From Solobacterium sp. (GTDB lineage Bacteria > Bacillota_I > Bacilli_A > Erysipelotrichales > Erysipelotrichaceae): 50,885 nucleotides of DNA. The position numbers were made by a program, and so were the translations under genes. The stretch is taken from contig JAFOMZ010000284.1 in NCBI GenBank assembly GCA_017421125.1, positions 1 through 50,885 on the forward strand. Reading direction: 5' to 3'. Below are positions 34,937 through 43,185 of the stretch, in pieces; the first letter of the stretch is position 1; every line of letters starts with the position of its first letter. The notes under the pieces are model-generated. The model was not told where the DNA came from. It worked only from the letters and a program-made list of their open reading frames with translations, and did no database searches.

Positions 34937-35995
34937 ATGGAACAATTACTGAAAGAACTGATCTCAATTCCCGGTCCCTGCGGCTATGAGCACAAGGTGA
35001 TCGCATATCTCAAGGACAGGATCGAAGATAAAGTAGATGAACTGCATGTCAACGGTCTGGGAACCCTGATCGCTGTCAAGCACGGCGGACATCCCGGACC
35101 GACAGTCGCGGTCTCCGCGCATACGGATGAAGTAGGCTTCATCGTCAAAAAGATCGAAGCGAACGGTCTGATCAGATTTGAAAAACTCGGCGGTCATGAT
35201 GACAGGATCCTGCTGTCACAGAAAGTATTCGTCGACAGTGAAAAGGGCAAATGGCCGGGTGTGATCGGTACGATCTCCGCTCATATGATGAAGTTCGATG
35301 ACCCGAAGCTCGTCAGGAATCACCGTCAGCTTTACATCGATGTCGGTGCGGCTGACAGTGCTGAAGTGAAGGAAATGGGCATCAGGATCGGTGACCCGAT
35401 CGTATGGGACACGCCTTGGACACTGTCAGGTCTGCACAGGGTATACGGACACGCATTTGATGACCGCGCAGGATGTGCGGTACTGGTCAACGCGATCGAA
35501 AAGACGGACTGGGCGAATGTGCACGGTACATTGATCGCGATCTTCTCCACACAGGAGGAAGTCGGTCTCAGAGGGGCGCACAGTGCTGCAACCGAGATCA
35601 GGCCGGATGTTGTTGTAGCAGTCGATACGACAGCAGTCAGCGATACACCGGAAAGCATGATGGACAATACACTGAAACTGGGTGAGGGAGCAGGCATCAA
35701 GATCATGGACGCGAGCCTGGTCGCTTCCAAGGCTGCCTGGCAGTATCTGCGTGATACCGCGGAAGAAGCGGGCATCAGATACCAGCTGGAGATCTTTACC
35801 GGGATCGGCACGGATGCCGGAGCTCTTCATATGGGTTATGCAGGTGTTCCGACAACATGCATCTCGATCCCTACAAGATATGCGCATTCCTCTGTTGAGA
35901 TGATGGATCTGCAGGACTTCGATGACTGCGGAAAACTGCTGACCGCATTCCTGGAAAGGATGAGGGATCCTTCGGAATTTGCATTCCTGAAATAA
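34937..35995 (+). CDS. M42 family aminopeptidase
   Basis: 352-aa metallo-aminopeptidase or cellulase-M-type protein. Metal and catalytic motifs in order: SAHTDEVGF, AFDDRAG, STQEEVGLRGA, AVDTT and YAHSSVEMMD. These enzymes form large tetrahedral complexes that trim oligopeptides in the cytoplasm. AAAGGAG lies 7 nt before the ATG. Divergent from the GDPD-hydrolase gene; single gene with a terminator. Confidence 0.93.
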   Translation: MEQLLKELISIPGPCGYEHKVIAYLKDRIEDKVDELHVNGLGTLIAVKHGGHPGPTVAVSAHTDEVGFIVKKIEANGLIRFEKLGGHDDRILLSQKVFVDSEKGKWPGVIGTISAHMMKFDDPKLVRNHRQLYIDVGAADSAEVKEMGIRIGDPIVWDTPWTLSGLHRVYGHAFDDRAGCAVLVNAIEKTDWANVHGTLIAIFSTQEEVGLRGAHSAATEIRPDVVVAVDTTAVSDTPESMMDNTLKLGEGAGIKIMDASLVASKAAWQYLRDTAEEAGIRYQLEIFTGIGTDAGALHMGYAGVPTTCISIPTRYAHSSVEMMDLQDFDDCGKLLTAFLERMRDPSEFAFLK

Positions 35996-35998
35996 AAA

Positions 35999-36047
35999 CA
36001 AAAAGTCATATTCACATATCACGGTATGCGGGTATGACTTTTATTGT
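35999..36047. terminator. Bidirectional terminator
   Basis: AAAAGTCATA (36001-36010)/TATGACTTTT (36033-36042) stem, followed by TATT on the plus strand and TTGTTTTTATT on the minus strand. It serves both convergent genes. Confidence 0.85.
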
Positions 36048-36049
36048 GT

Positions 36050-37561
36050 TTACAATATCAGCAGAACGATCACCAGGATCACTGCCGGAACGGTTACCGT
36101 ATCCCACTCACTGGATGAGACCAGTTCGGTAAATGCACCTGCTGCAGCACCGAGCAGGGATGCGGAAAGAGATACAGAAGCCGGATAGCCGCAGTACAGG
36201 CCGAGCAGGGCGGCTCCTGTCAGGAACGACACCACCAGCATGGCACATGTGCCTTCCCATGACTTCTTTCCGTTGACGGGAGGGAACATGACCTTATGTC
36301 TGCCAAACGGGATACCGACCAAGGCAGCGGCAGCGTCTCCCTGACCCCACATCAGGATTGCCGCGGCAGCCGCGTGAGGCTTGTCCATCATGCCCCAGGC
36401 AGCACTGATCAGTGCTGCAAACATCAGGAACAGCTTCAGGAGACTGCGCTTGATCTCTCCCGGTGTTTTCTGTACAAAAAGTCTTCCATACCATGGTTCG
36501 TGCTCAAATACAGCCAGCAGAGGATAGATCAGGACTGCGATCAGCGTGCTTGTAAGTGCTGCAGCCTGCCAGCTCGCGGCTGCCAGCAGCATCACCGTAA
36601 TACATGTAAACGCGATCATATGCAGGAGCTTCCGGAAGACAAAAGACGGGATCCATGTGAATATGCGGACCGGCAGCGCGATGAGAACGCAGGGAATGAT
36701 ATACAGGATCAGCGTTGTCAGGCAGTCCAGAACATCCGCCGCAAGCGGTACAGACATGATCTGTTCGCGGAAATTCAGCACCAGCATGGCTGACCCAAGC
36801 AGGGTCAGGACAATGCCTGTCGTCAGTCCTACCGTACGGCTGCTGACACGGTTGGCATAGCGGGCGGATATCAGGGACGCTGCGGTAGCCGTCACGATGC
36901 AGATGATCATGACCGGCCATTTTTCCAGCAGGATCGCAGGATGGATCAGGATGTGGCTGACGGATGCGATCAGCGCCGTGAACGTCATGATGAACGTGCT
37001 CGTGCCGACGGCTGTCTTGAGTTCCATTCCCAGAAACATCGTGAACACCACCAGCATCATCATGCCTCCGCCGGTACCGACGAAACCTGTTCCGAAACCG
37101 ATCGTAATACCGAAGAAGAGAGAGATCAGGATGCCTTTCAGATCCAGCGGATGTCCTTTGTCCGGACGGTCTTCTTTAGAACTGTCGGGCTTCACCAGGA
37201 AACGGATGCCGATGAAAAATGTCAGGAACAGCGTGAAGCTTCCCAGGACGACATTGCCGACAAGGAATGCGGCATAGCTGCCGACTGTGCACATGCACAG
37301 GATGCATACCAGCATGATCCAGCCGCGCTTCAGGTCGATGTTTTTATGCTTTGCGTATGTATATGCCGTGACTGCAGAGCCAACGATGTCCGATGCCAGA
37401 GCGATCGCCGTTGCCTGGTAGGCTCCGGTCTCACCTGAAAAGGAGGGACACAATACGATCAGGATCGGTACCATGACCGTAGCGGCAGACAGTCCTGCCA
37501 GCCCTGTCCCGATCCCGGCGCCAAGAGAAGCGATGATATACCAGAATAGTTCCAAAATCAT
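36050..37561 (-). CDS. TauE/SafE permease fused to phytol/dolichol-kinase-like domain
   Basis: 503-aa polytopic membrane protein with two recognisable halves. Residues 1-265 are a TauE/SafE (DUF81) anion exporter: paired glycine-rich helices GAGIGTGLAGLS (14-25) and GTGFVGTGGGMMM (157-169). Residues about 285-503 carry the phytol/dolichol kinase signature: FRKLLHM (309-315), GQGDAAAALVG (406-416), GKKSWEGT (431-438), TE near 478 and WDTVTVP near 486. Such enzymes use CTP or UTP to phosphorylate isoprenoid alcohols. The frame is open through the junction. AGGAGG precedes the ATG closely. The esterase gene ends 9 nt upstream, so they share an operon. Substrates are unknown. Confidence 0.82.
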   Translation of the reverse strand: MILELFWYIIASLGAGIGTGLAGLSAATVMVPILIVLCPSFSGETGAYQATAIALASDIVGSAVTAYTYAKHKNIDLKRGWIMLVCILCMCTVGSYAAFLVGNVVLGSFTLFLTFFIGIRFLVKPDSSKEDRPDKGHPLDLKGILISLFFGITIGFGTGFVGTGGGMMMLVVFTMFLGMELKTAVGTSTFIMTFTALIASVSHILIHPAILLEKWPVMIICIVTATAASLISARYANRVSSRTVGLTTGIVLTLLGSAMLVLNFREQIMSVPLAADVLDCLTTLILYIIPCVLIALPVRIFTWIPSFVFRKLLHMIAFTCITVMLLAAASWQAAALTSTLIAVLIYPLLAVFEHEPWYGRLFVQKTPGEIKRSLLKLFLMFAALISAAWGMMDKPHAAAAAILMWGQGDAAAALVGIPFGRHKVMFPPVNGKKSWEGTCAMLVVSFLTGAALLGLYCGYPASVSLSASLLGAAAGAFTELVSSSEWDTVTVPAVILVIVLLIL

Positions 37562-37570
37562 CTCCTCCTG

Positions 37571-38371
37571 TCATTGTCTCATGATCCATGAATCATAGAT
37601 CTCACAAAGCTTCTGTTTTGCGGCTTTGCTTGTTTTCAGCCACGGACAGAGCAGATCGAATGCATGGATGTCTCCATGGTAAACATCAAGGCATGTTCTG
37701 ATGCCTGCCTGATCCAGGCGGGCAATATAGTCGAGCGTTTCCTGATAAAACGGCTCCCCGTCCTGAACGAATGTACAGCAGGGAGGCATGCCGCTCAGGT
37801 CTTCTGCCAGGGCGGGACTTGCATATGCAGGTACATGGTCTGTTCCGTAAAGTGAACGCAGATAATATGACCATCCCCAGTGATTCCGCTTTGTGTTCCA
37901 GACTTTTCCGTGATTATCACGGGAAGAGGAGGTGTCGCGGCAGTCGATCATCGGATACAGCGGGATCTGCATGGCTACCGGGATGTTTTCGTGGTCCCGG
38001 TTGTACAGACATACTGCCGCGGCAAGTCCGCCGCCGGCGCTCTCACCGCCGGCAATGATGCGCTGCACATCGATGCCCAGTTCTTCCGCATGATCATGCA
38101 TATAGACCAGCGCAGCATAACAGTCATCCAGGGCTGCGGGATAAGGCGCCTGTTTTGCAAGTCTGTATTCAGGTGACAGGACAACGGCTCCGTACCGTTC
38201 CGCCAGCATTTTCCCGCAGGAAAAGCTGACCATGGATGCCATGCCCAGCACATATCCTCCGCCATGGATCCAGAGGATCCCGGGCAACGGATGTATGGTA
38301 TGATCCGGCTTCAGCACGATGCAGTCCATATATCTGCCGGATGTTTTGATCTTGATCATTGTTTTTTTCAT
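37571..38371 (-). CDS. Alpha/beta hydrolase, acetyl-esterase (HSL/Aes) family
   Basis: 266-aa serine esterase. HGGG (36-39) forms the oxyanion hole and Ser111 sits in GGESAGGG; the His is in GDIHAFD. The family hydrolyses short acyl esters in the cytoplasm. The start was placed at MKKTMIKI; a TTG 9 codons upstream is an alternative but overlaps the promoter area. It is co-transcribed with the permease-kinase fusion and divergent from a TetR regulator, which probably controls it. Confidence 0.87.
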   Translation of the reverse strand: MKKTMIKIKTSGRYMDCIVLKPDHTIHPLPGILWIHGGGYVLGMASMVSFSCGKMLAERYGAVVLSPEYRLAKQAPYPAALDDCYAALVYMHDHAEELGIDVQRIIAGGESAGGGLAAAVCLYNRDHENIPVAMQIPLYPMIDCRDTSSSRDNHGKVWNTKRNHWGWSYYLRSLYGTDHVPAYASPALAEDLSGMPPCCTFVQDGEPFYQETLDYIARLDQAGIRTCLDVYHGDIHAFDLLCPWLKTSKAAKQKLCEIYDSWIMRQ

Positions 38372-38423
38372 TGTTTTCCCGGGTTGTCTGATTGACAAAT
38401 CAGTTTACCTGTTTATATTTTTA

Positions 38424-38472
38424 TTCAACAGATGTCGGGTTTGCAACCGACAGATGTCAGGATTCTGTTGAA
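38424..38472. promoter_or_regulatory. Nested operator in the tetR/esterase divergent promoter
   Basis: Outer inverted repeat TTCAACAGA (38424-38432)/TCTGTTGAA (38464-38472) surrounds an inner inverted repeat TGTCGG (38433-38438)/CCGACA (38447-38452). ACAGATGTC is also repeated directly at 38428 and 38450, 22 bp apart or two helical turns. It lies directly upstream of the tetR ribosome-binding site. Likely binding site of the TetR protein. Confidence 0.7.
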
Positions 38473-38488
38473 TTGGAAAGGGGCATTT

Positions 38489-39049
38489 ATGGCACAGAAA
38501 GATAACCAGAGAGTCAGACATACGAAGCATCTGCTGACACAGGCACTGACAGATATGCTGCAGGAAATGCCGATCCAGGCTGTATCGATCAAGGAATTGT
38601 GCGAACGTGCAGGCATCAACAGAACGACATTTTATTATCATTACGGTAATCAGTATGATCTGCTGGAAGAGATCAGTGATTCATTTCTGATTTCAGTCAG
38701 GCAGCGGCTGTCATCAGCTGAACCCAACAGCAGGGAAAGCGTGCTTGAAATGGTGACGCTGGTGTTCACCTATATGGAGGAACATATCCAGCTGTCACGT
38801 CTGCTGCTGAACAATATGGTCGACCAGGGATTTGCCTACCGTATTATTACGCTTCCGGAGATCCCGGACCTGCTCAGCGTTTGCCGCAATGATGAGTTTG
38901 ATCCGGCTCTTCAGCATGCGGCAGATACATTTGCCGTATCAGGAAGCTACAGACTGCTGCAGTTATGGATCAAGGATGATCACAGGAGAAGTGCCGCAGC
39001 AGAAGCTGAAATGATCCTGGAACTCGCAAGAAAGGTATATCAGAAATAA
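38489..39049 (+). CDS. TetR/AcrR family transcriptional regulator
   Basis: 186 aa. The N-terminal helix-turn-helix includes SIKELCERAGINRTTFYYHYG, with the TetR recognition-helix signature RTTFYYHYGN. The C-terminal ligand/dimer domain resembles the DhaS-type TetR group but is not diagnostic. AAAGGGG lies 5 nt before the ATG at 38489. It is divergent from the esterase and permease-kinase operon across a shared palindromic region, the standard layout for autoregulated local repressors. Confidence 0.92.
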   Translation: MAQKDNQRVRHTKHLLTQALTDMLQEMPIQAVSIKELCERAGINRTTFYYHYGNQYDLLEEISDSFLISVRQRLSSAEPNSRESVLEMVTLVFTYMEEHIQLSRLLLNNMVDQGFAYRIITLPEIPDLLSVCRNDEFDPALQHAADTFAVSGSYRLLQLWIKDDHRRSAAAEAEMILELARKVYQK

Positions 39050-39072
39050 AAGCCCTCATTTGGGCTTTATTC
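39049..39072. terminator. Bidirectional terminator between tetR and the racemase gene
   Basis: AAAGCCC/GGGCTTT stem with a 6-nt loop. TTTATTTC follows on the minus strand and ATTCTTT on the plus strand. It overlaps the stop codons of both genes. Confidence 0.8.
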
Positions 39073-39759
39073 TTTGATCGCGAGGAAGGCTGCTTCCTGG
39101 GCGTGTATCATGGTCGTATCAAATACCGGTACAGATACATCATGTTCACCGATCAGAAGATCGAGTTCCGTGCATCCCAGGATCAGTCCCTGACCGCCTT
39201 TATGGGCAAGCTTTTCGGTAATGGCTGTCAGAATCTCGCGTGAATCTTCCCGGATGATCCCTTTGCACAGTTCATCGTAGATGATCCTGTTTACCATTTC
39301 GATCTCGTAATCCTCGGGGATCATGACTTCAATACCAGCATTGATGATCCTGCTTTTATAAAAGTCCTGGCACATCGTATATTTCGTACCGAGCAGGATG
39401 ACTTTGGAGATCTCCTGTTCCTTCAGTCTTGCAATCGTCGCGTCCGCAATATGCAGGATGGGGATGCTGAGATGTTTTCCCATGTCTTCCACGCATTTAT
39501 GCATCGTATTGGCACCGATGACGATAAAGTCAGCTCCTCCTTTTTCCAGGATGAGCGCAGCATCTGTCATCGCCTTGGAACAGAGATTCCAGAGACCGGA
39601 AGACTGATATTTTTCGATCTCATCGAAGTCCACGCTGTACATCAGGATCTTTGCGGAATGCAGTCCTCCGCAGATATTCCTGATCGTCTCATTGATGATC
39701 TGATAGTAAGTTACCGTGCTTTCCCAGCTCATGCCGCCGATAATTCCGATCGTTTTCAT
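39067..39759 (-). CDS. Aspartate/glutamate racemase family protein
   Basis: 230 aa with the family N-terminus MKTIGIIGGMSWEST. The second catalytic cysteine is present in GLILGCTELDLL. The first active-site segment reads GANTMHK, where the residue before NT is Ala; Asp racemases have Cys there and YgeA-type enzymes Thr. This could mean altered or lost racemisation, or a related lyase/isomerase role. GAGGTGG lies about 4 nt before the ATG at 39759. The leftward gene is alone between tetR and the EIIB gene. Confidence 0.87.
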   Translation of the reverse strand: MKTIGIIGGMSWESTVTYYQIINETIRNICGGLHSAKILMYSVDFDEIEKYQSSGLWNLCSKAMTDAALILEKGGADFIVIGANTMHKCVEDMGKHLSIPILHIADATIARLKEQEISKVILLGTKYTMCQDFYKSRIINAGIEVMIPEDYEIEMVNRIIYDELCKGIIREDSREILTAITEKLAHKGGQGLILGCTELDLLIGEHDVSVPVFDTTMIHAQEAAFLAIKE

Positions 39760-39852
39760 AATCCACCTCAACCATAGTATGACATATTCCGCCGTTATGT
39801 TTGAAATAATTGCATCTGTACCATGAGAACCGTTCTTTTGTCAGAAACGGTA

Positions 39853-39877
39853 CAAAACAAGGCTGGTTTTCCGGCCT
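39853..39877 (-). terminator. Terminator of the EIIB gene
   Basis: On the minus strand an AGGCCGG/CCAGCCT stem (one G-U pair) with an AAAA loop is followed by TGTTTTG. Confidence 0.7.
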
Positions 39878-39887
39878 GTAATTCTGG

Positions 39888-40322
39888 TTATTTTTTCTTT
39901 TCCTCTACAAGGTGATAATCACCATAAGTCTTCCGGTAGGAATTATAGCGCTTCAGCGTCAGGGGATTCGGTTCATTCGGGAAATGAACAGGATTCATGC
40001 CTGTTTCTTTGTAGATCTGCAGAACATCCTTAACATCCTCATAGATCTCCGAGATCTTCATCATTCCGTACATTCTTGTCGGCAGGATGTAGAGCGGGAT
40101 CTTCACATCATGTTCTTTCATGAAGACGGGGATCTCAGGTCTCAGATGCGGACAGCATACGATGACATCCTTCTGGTCCAGTACTCTGTAAGCAAGTGTA
40201 AACGGATAGTATTCCACGCTGACCTCGTCTTCCATATGCTGGGCAATGATCTCATCCTGCATATGTTTTGCCATGGCGCTGGAGGAAAAACCGCCTCCGC
40301 AGCACAGTAATATTCTAATCAT
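39888..40322 (-). CDS. PTS EIIB component, lactose/cellobiose family
   Basis: 144 aa starting MIRILLCCGGGFSSSAMAKHM. The phosphorylated Cys is C7 or C8 in LCCGGGFSSS, the P-loop-like site of lactose/cellobiose-class EIIB. Length exceeds the usual 100-105 aa; the extra C-terminal 40 residues are basic and end EEKKK. No EIIA or EIIC gene is nearby, so it is an orphan subunit that may serve a transporter elsewhere or act in regulation. AAGGAG lies 7 nt before the ATG. Divergent from lacA-lacB. Confidence 0.82.
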   Translation of the reverse strand: MIRILLCCGGGFSSSAMAKHMQDEIIAQHMEDEVSVEYYPFTLAYRVLDQKDVIVCCPHLRPEIPVFMKEHDVKIPLYILPTRMYGMMKISEIYEDVKDVLQIYKETGMNPVHFPNEPNPLTLKRYNSYRKTYGDYHLVEEKKK

Positions 40323-40370
40323 GAAAAATCTCCTTGTTATTGTGTTTATCATATAATAAAAGTCTTTTCA

Positions 40371-40399
40371 TTGGCATGAAAACCTTCCTGTTTTATACA
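40371..40399 (+). promoter_or_regulatory. Promoter of lacAB
   Basis: TTGGCA and TATACA are separated by 17 nt, predicting +1 near 40406. TGTTTTATA occurs twice (40389 and 40408), which may be an operator. Confidence 0.55.
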
Positions 40400-40445
40400 A
40401 AATGTCTTGTTTTATAAATGACAGACAGCTGCCTGATGTGATTCC

Positions 40446-40482
40446 GTTTCAGGTGTTCCGCTGCCAGTCTGAAACTTCTTTT
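40446..40482 (+). promoter_or_regulatory. Attenuator-like hairpin in the lacA leader
   Basis: GTTTCAG/CTGAAAC stem followed by TTCTTTT, in a 180-nt untranslated leader that has no upstream rightward gene to terminate. It may control entry of transcription into lacAB. Confidence 0.4.
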
Positions 40483-40584
40483 ACAGAAGGCATTCTGTAC
40501 GGGAGAGCGGGCCGCAGATATTGACGGATGATCTGCCGGACAGTTATGCTAAAAAAAGAAACACAAATGAAGGAGGTACCGGGA

Positions 40585-41034
40585 ATGCTGTTTGTGCTTG
40601 GGGCTGATCCTGCAGGCAGAAAGCTGAAGGATCATCTGAAGGAATATCTGGCCGGTCAGTCATATGAAGTGATCGACGCAACAGGAGAACAGGACTATGA
40701 TTTTGTTGATGCGGCGCTGAGTGTTGTGCATGAGGTTTATCAGTCAGACGACCGTTTCGGGATCATCATCGATGCCTATGGAGCAGGACCGTTTATGACA
40801 GCCTGCCGCATCAAGGGCGTGATCGCTGCAGAGGTATCCGATGAGCGTACTGCTTATATGACCAGGGCACACAATAACGCCAGGATCATCACGCTCGGCT
40901 CCCTGGTGACCGGAACCGCTGTCGCTGAAAACATCGTGAAATGCTTTGCCGAAGGTTCCTATGACGGCGGCAGGCATCAGGTACGCGTGGATATGCTGAA
41001 CAAAATGGGAAAAGTACGGGAGGACCTGCAATGA
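40585..41034 (+). CDS. lacA: Galactose-6-phosphate isomerase subunit LacA
   Basis: 149-aa RpiB/LacAB-fold subunit. Segments [53 protein letters not shown] and [16 protein letters not shown] match LacA of Gram-positive tagatose-6-phosphate operons. With LacB it forms the heteromeric isomerase of galactose-6-phosphate and tagatose-6-phosphate. The ATG lies 8 nt after AGGAGG. A 4-nt overlap with lacB indicates coupling. The other pathway genes lacC and lacD are not in the window. Confidence 0.93.
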   Translation: MLFVLGADPAGRKLKDHLKEYLAGQSYEVIDATGEQDYDFVDAALSVVHEVYQSDDRFGIIIDAYGAGPFMTACRIKGVIAAEVSDERTAYMTRAHNNARIITLGSLVTGTAVAENIVKCFAEGSYDGGRHQVRVDMLNKMGKVREDLQ

Positions 41035-41543
41035 AGATCGCGATCGGCTGTGACCACATCGTCACACAGGAAAAAATGGCAGTATCCGATCATCTCAAGT
41101 CACTCGGACATGAAGTGATCGACTGCGGCACATATGACAACTTCCGCACACATTATCCAATCTATGGAAAAGCCGTAGGTGAGGCTGTTGCACAGGGAAG
41201 GGCAGATCTCGGCATCTGCATCTGCGGTACAGGTGTCGGCATCAACAACGCCGCCAACAAAGTCCCCGGGATCCGGGCAGCGCTGGTGCGTGACATGACG
41301 ACAGCCATCTATGCAAGAAAAGAACTGAACGCGAATGTGCTCGGCTTCGGCGGCAAGATCACAGGCGTATTCCTGATGAATGATATCATCGACGCATTCC
41401 TGGAGACGGAATATATTCCGACAGAAGAAAACAGGAAGCTCATCGCAAAGATCAATGCGCTGGATACGGAAGCGGACGGACAGGAAGAGCCCGGCTTCTT
41501 CGACGACCTGATCGCAAAGTATCAGCGCGGTGAATATGTCTGA
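41031..41543 (+). CDS. lacB: Galactose-6-phosphate isomerase subunit LacB
   Basis: 170-aa partner of Lac[48 protein letters not shown] and the C-terminal YQRGEYV match LacB closely and separate it from ribose-5-phosphate isomerase B. Catalytic Cys and Thr are in CGTGVG. It starts within the end of lacA (ATGA overlap) and is followed by an intrinsic terminator, so lacAB is a two-gene unit. Confidence 0.95.
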   Translation: MKIAIGCDHIVTQEKMAVSDHLKSLGHEVIDCGTYDNFRTHYPIYGKAVGEAVAQGRADLGICICGTGVGINNAANKVPGIRAALVRDMTTAIYARKELNANVLGFGGKITGVFLMNDIIDAFLETEYIPTEENRKLIAKINALDTEADGQEEPGFFDDLIAKYQRGEYV

Positions 41544-41566
41544 TCAGATACAGCAGAAAAGAACAG

Positions 41567-41590
41567 GATCATCTACGGATGGTCTTTTTT
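41567..41590 (+). terminator. Terminator of lacAB
   Basis: GATCATC/GATGGTC stem of 7 bp (one T-G pair), TACG loop, then TTTTTT. Confidence 0.85.
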
Positions 41591-41610
41591 ACGAAACAGG
41601 TGTCTTGCTT

Positions 41611-41616
41611 TATAAT
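41611..41616 (+). promoter_or_regulatory. -10 box of the zinc-ribbon/TPM operon
   Basis: Perfect TATAAT; +1 near 41623 and a short leader with GGGAGG. No clear -35. Confidence 0.5.
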
Positions 41617-41640
41617 GTGGTCAAGGGAGGCGTACAGAAT

Positions 41641-43185
41641 ATGTTTAACTGTCCTGAATGCGGGGGAAGCCTTGTGTTTGACATCAAAAGCCAGCAGCTG
41701 AAGTGTCTGCACTGCTCCTCTGAGATTCCCGTTGAGGAATATCATACAGCCAATCATGCGGATGAAGACAGCGACAGCTTCGGCGCAGCCGTTTACAGGT
41801 GTCCGAACTGTTCTGCCGAGATCATCGCTCCCGATGAGGCTTCGACCGGTTTCTGCAGCTACTGCGGCTATGAAGCAGTTCTGAAAGGACGGATGAGCAG
41901 GGAACAGCGTCCGCGATATATCATTCCATTCCAGCTTTCCAAAGAGGACTGCAGGTCGAAATTCAGGTGGAAGACACATGTCCCGTATCTGCCAAGGGAA
42001 TTCAGGAATGAGGAATTCCTGGAGAAATTCAGGGGGATCTACATTCCTTACTGGATGTATGAAGTTGGATACAATGATCCGATCGTCCTGAATGCCGAAA
42101 AGCAGTACCGCAAGGGAAACTATCAGTATACCGAGAAATATGATGTCAGTGTCGACCTGAAGGGAAAGACATACGGTATCCCGTATGACGCCTCCAGGGG
42201 ATTTGATGACCGTGTTGCCGATGAACTGGCTCCGTTTAAAAAAGAAGACCTGAAGGATTTCCGGGAGGAATATCTGGCCGGTTTTTACGCGGACAGACCG
42301 ACCGTAAGACCGGAGATATACAGTCCTGAAGCGGAAGATCTTGCGGCAGACCGTATCCTCGACCAGGTCGATGATATGCTGGAATACAATATGAGTCTCA
42401 GCCGTACTGAGGAAGCCATGAAAAAGCGCATCAATGCGGAGGCTGTGAACAGTGATACCGCGTTATTCCCGGTATGGTTTCTGACATGGCGGGACCATAA
42501 CAGGGTCGCCTATGCGATCATGAACGGCCAGACAGGAAAGCTTTCATTTGATGTCCCCGCTGATGTAAAGAAGGTACTGATCGGATCACTGCTTACCGCC
42601 ATTCTGGTCTATTTCGGCCTGGATAAATACATCGCTGTGACAGCGATCACGGCTTTGTTCTTCGTCAGTCTCTGCACGCCGATCATTGCGAATATGATCC
42701 GGGCGGAGGCAGAGAAAGTATTCATCAGGGAAAACCATCTCCATGACAAAGGCTATGGAGTGATAGATGGCAAAAAGGCCGGACTGGTACAGGCGTCAAC
42801 AGCGCATGGGATCGGGGTATTCATTGCCATCGCTGCCGCCGCATTCATCTGGGTGGGCGAAGCCCGTGTTTCCAGCATGGTCATCCTTCTGCTGGCAGAT
42901 CTTTATATGGCATACTGGACGATCAGGTATTCCGGTTCGATCAGCAGGAAGGCTCAGTTTATCGTGCCTGCGCTGTTCACTGCGCTGATCCCGGTCATGG
43001 CTGCCGTGATCTACTGGATCGATCCGGTCAGCGACCTGAATTACTATGCAGTGATCATTCTCGCGCTGATCGTTATGCTGTACAGCTGTGTGTCACTGAT
43101 CCTGAATTACAATCTCTCTGCGACGAGACCGATCCCGGACTTTACGGAACGGAAAGGAGGGGATGACAGTGAAAAGGATTATTGA
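41641..43185 (+). CDS. Membrane protein with two N-terminal zinc ribbons
   Basis: 514 aa. Zinc ribbon 1 uses C4/C7 and C22/C25, ribbon 2 C54/C57 and C72/C75, resembling TFIIB-type ribbons. A soluble middle domain of about 200 aa follows, then four to five hydrophobic segments from about 315 to 500. In other Bacillota such proteins sit beside TPM-domain and SPFH proteins in putative membrane-stress clusters; here the TPM gene follows with a 17-nt overlap but no SPFH gene is present. The ATG follows GGGAGG by about 11 nt. Role unknown. Confidence 0.8.
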   Translation: MFNCPECGGSLVFDIKSQQLKCLHCSSEIPVEEYHTANHADEDSDSFGAAVYRCPNCSAEIIAPDEASTGFCSYCGYEAVLKGRMSREQRPRYIIPFQLSKEDCRSKFRWKTHVPYLPREFRNEEFLEKFRGIYIPYWMYEVGYNDPIVLNAEKQYRKGNYQYTEKYDVSVDLKGKTYGIPYDASRGFDDRVADELAPFKKEDLKDFREEYLAGFYADRPTVRPEIYSPEAEDLAADRILDQVDDMLEYNMSLSRTEEAMKKRINAEAVNSDTALFPVWFLTWRDHNRVAYAIMNGQTGKLSFDVPADVKKVLIGSLLTAILVYFGLDKYIAVTAITALFFVSLCTPIIANMIRAEAEKVFIRENHLHDKGYGVIDGKKAGLVQASTAHGIGVFIAIAAAAFIWVGEARVSSMVILLLADLYMAYWTIRYSGSISRKAQFIVPALFTALIPVMAAVIYWIDPVSDLNYYAVIILALIVMLYSCVSLILNYNLSATRPIPDFTERKGGDDSEKDY

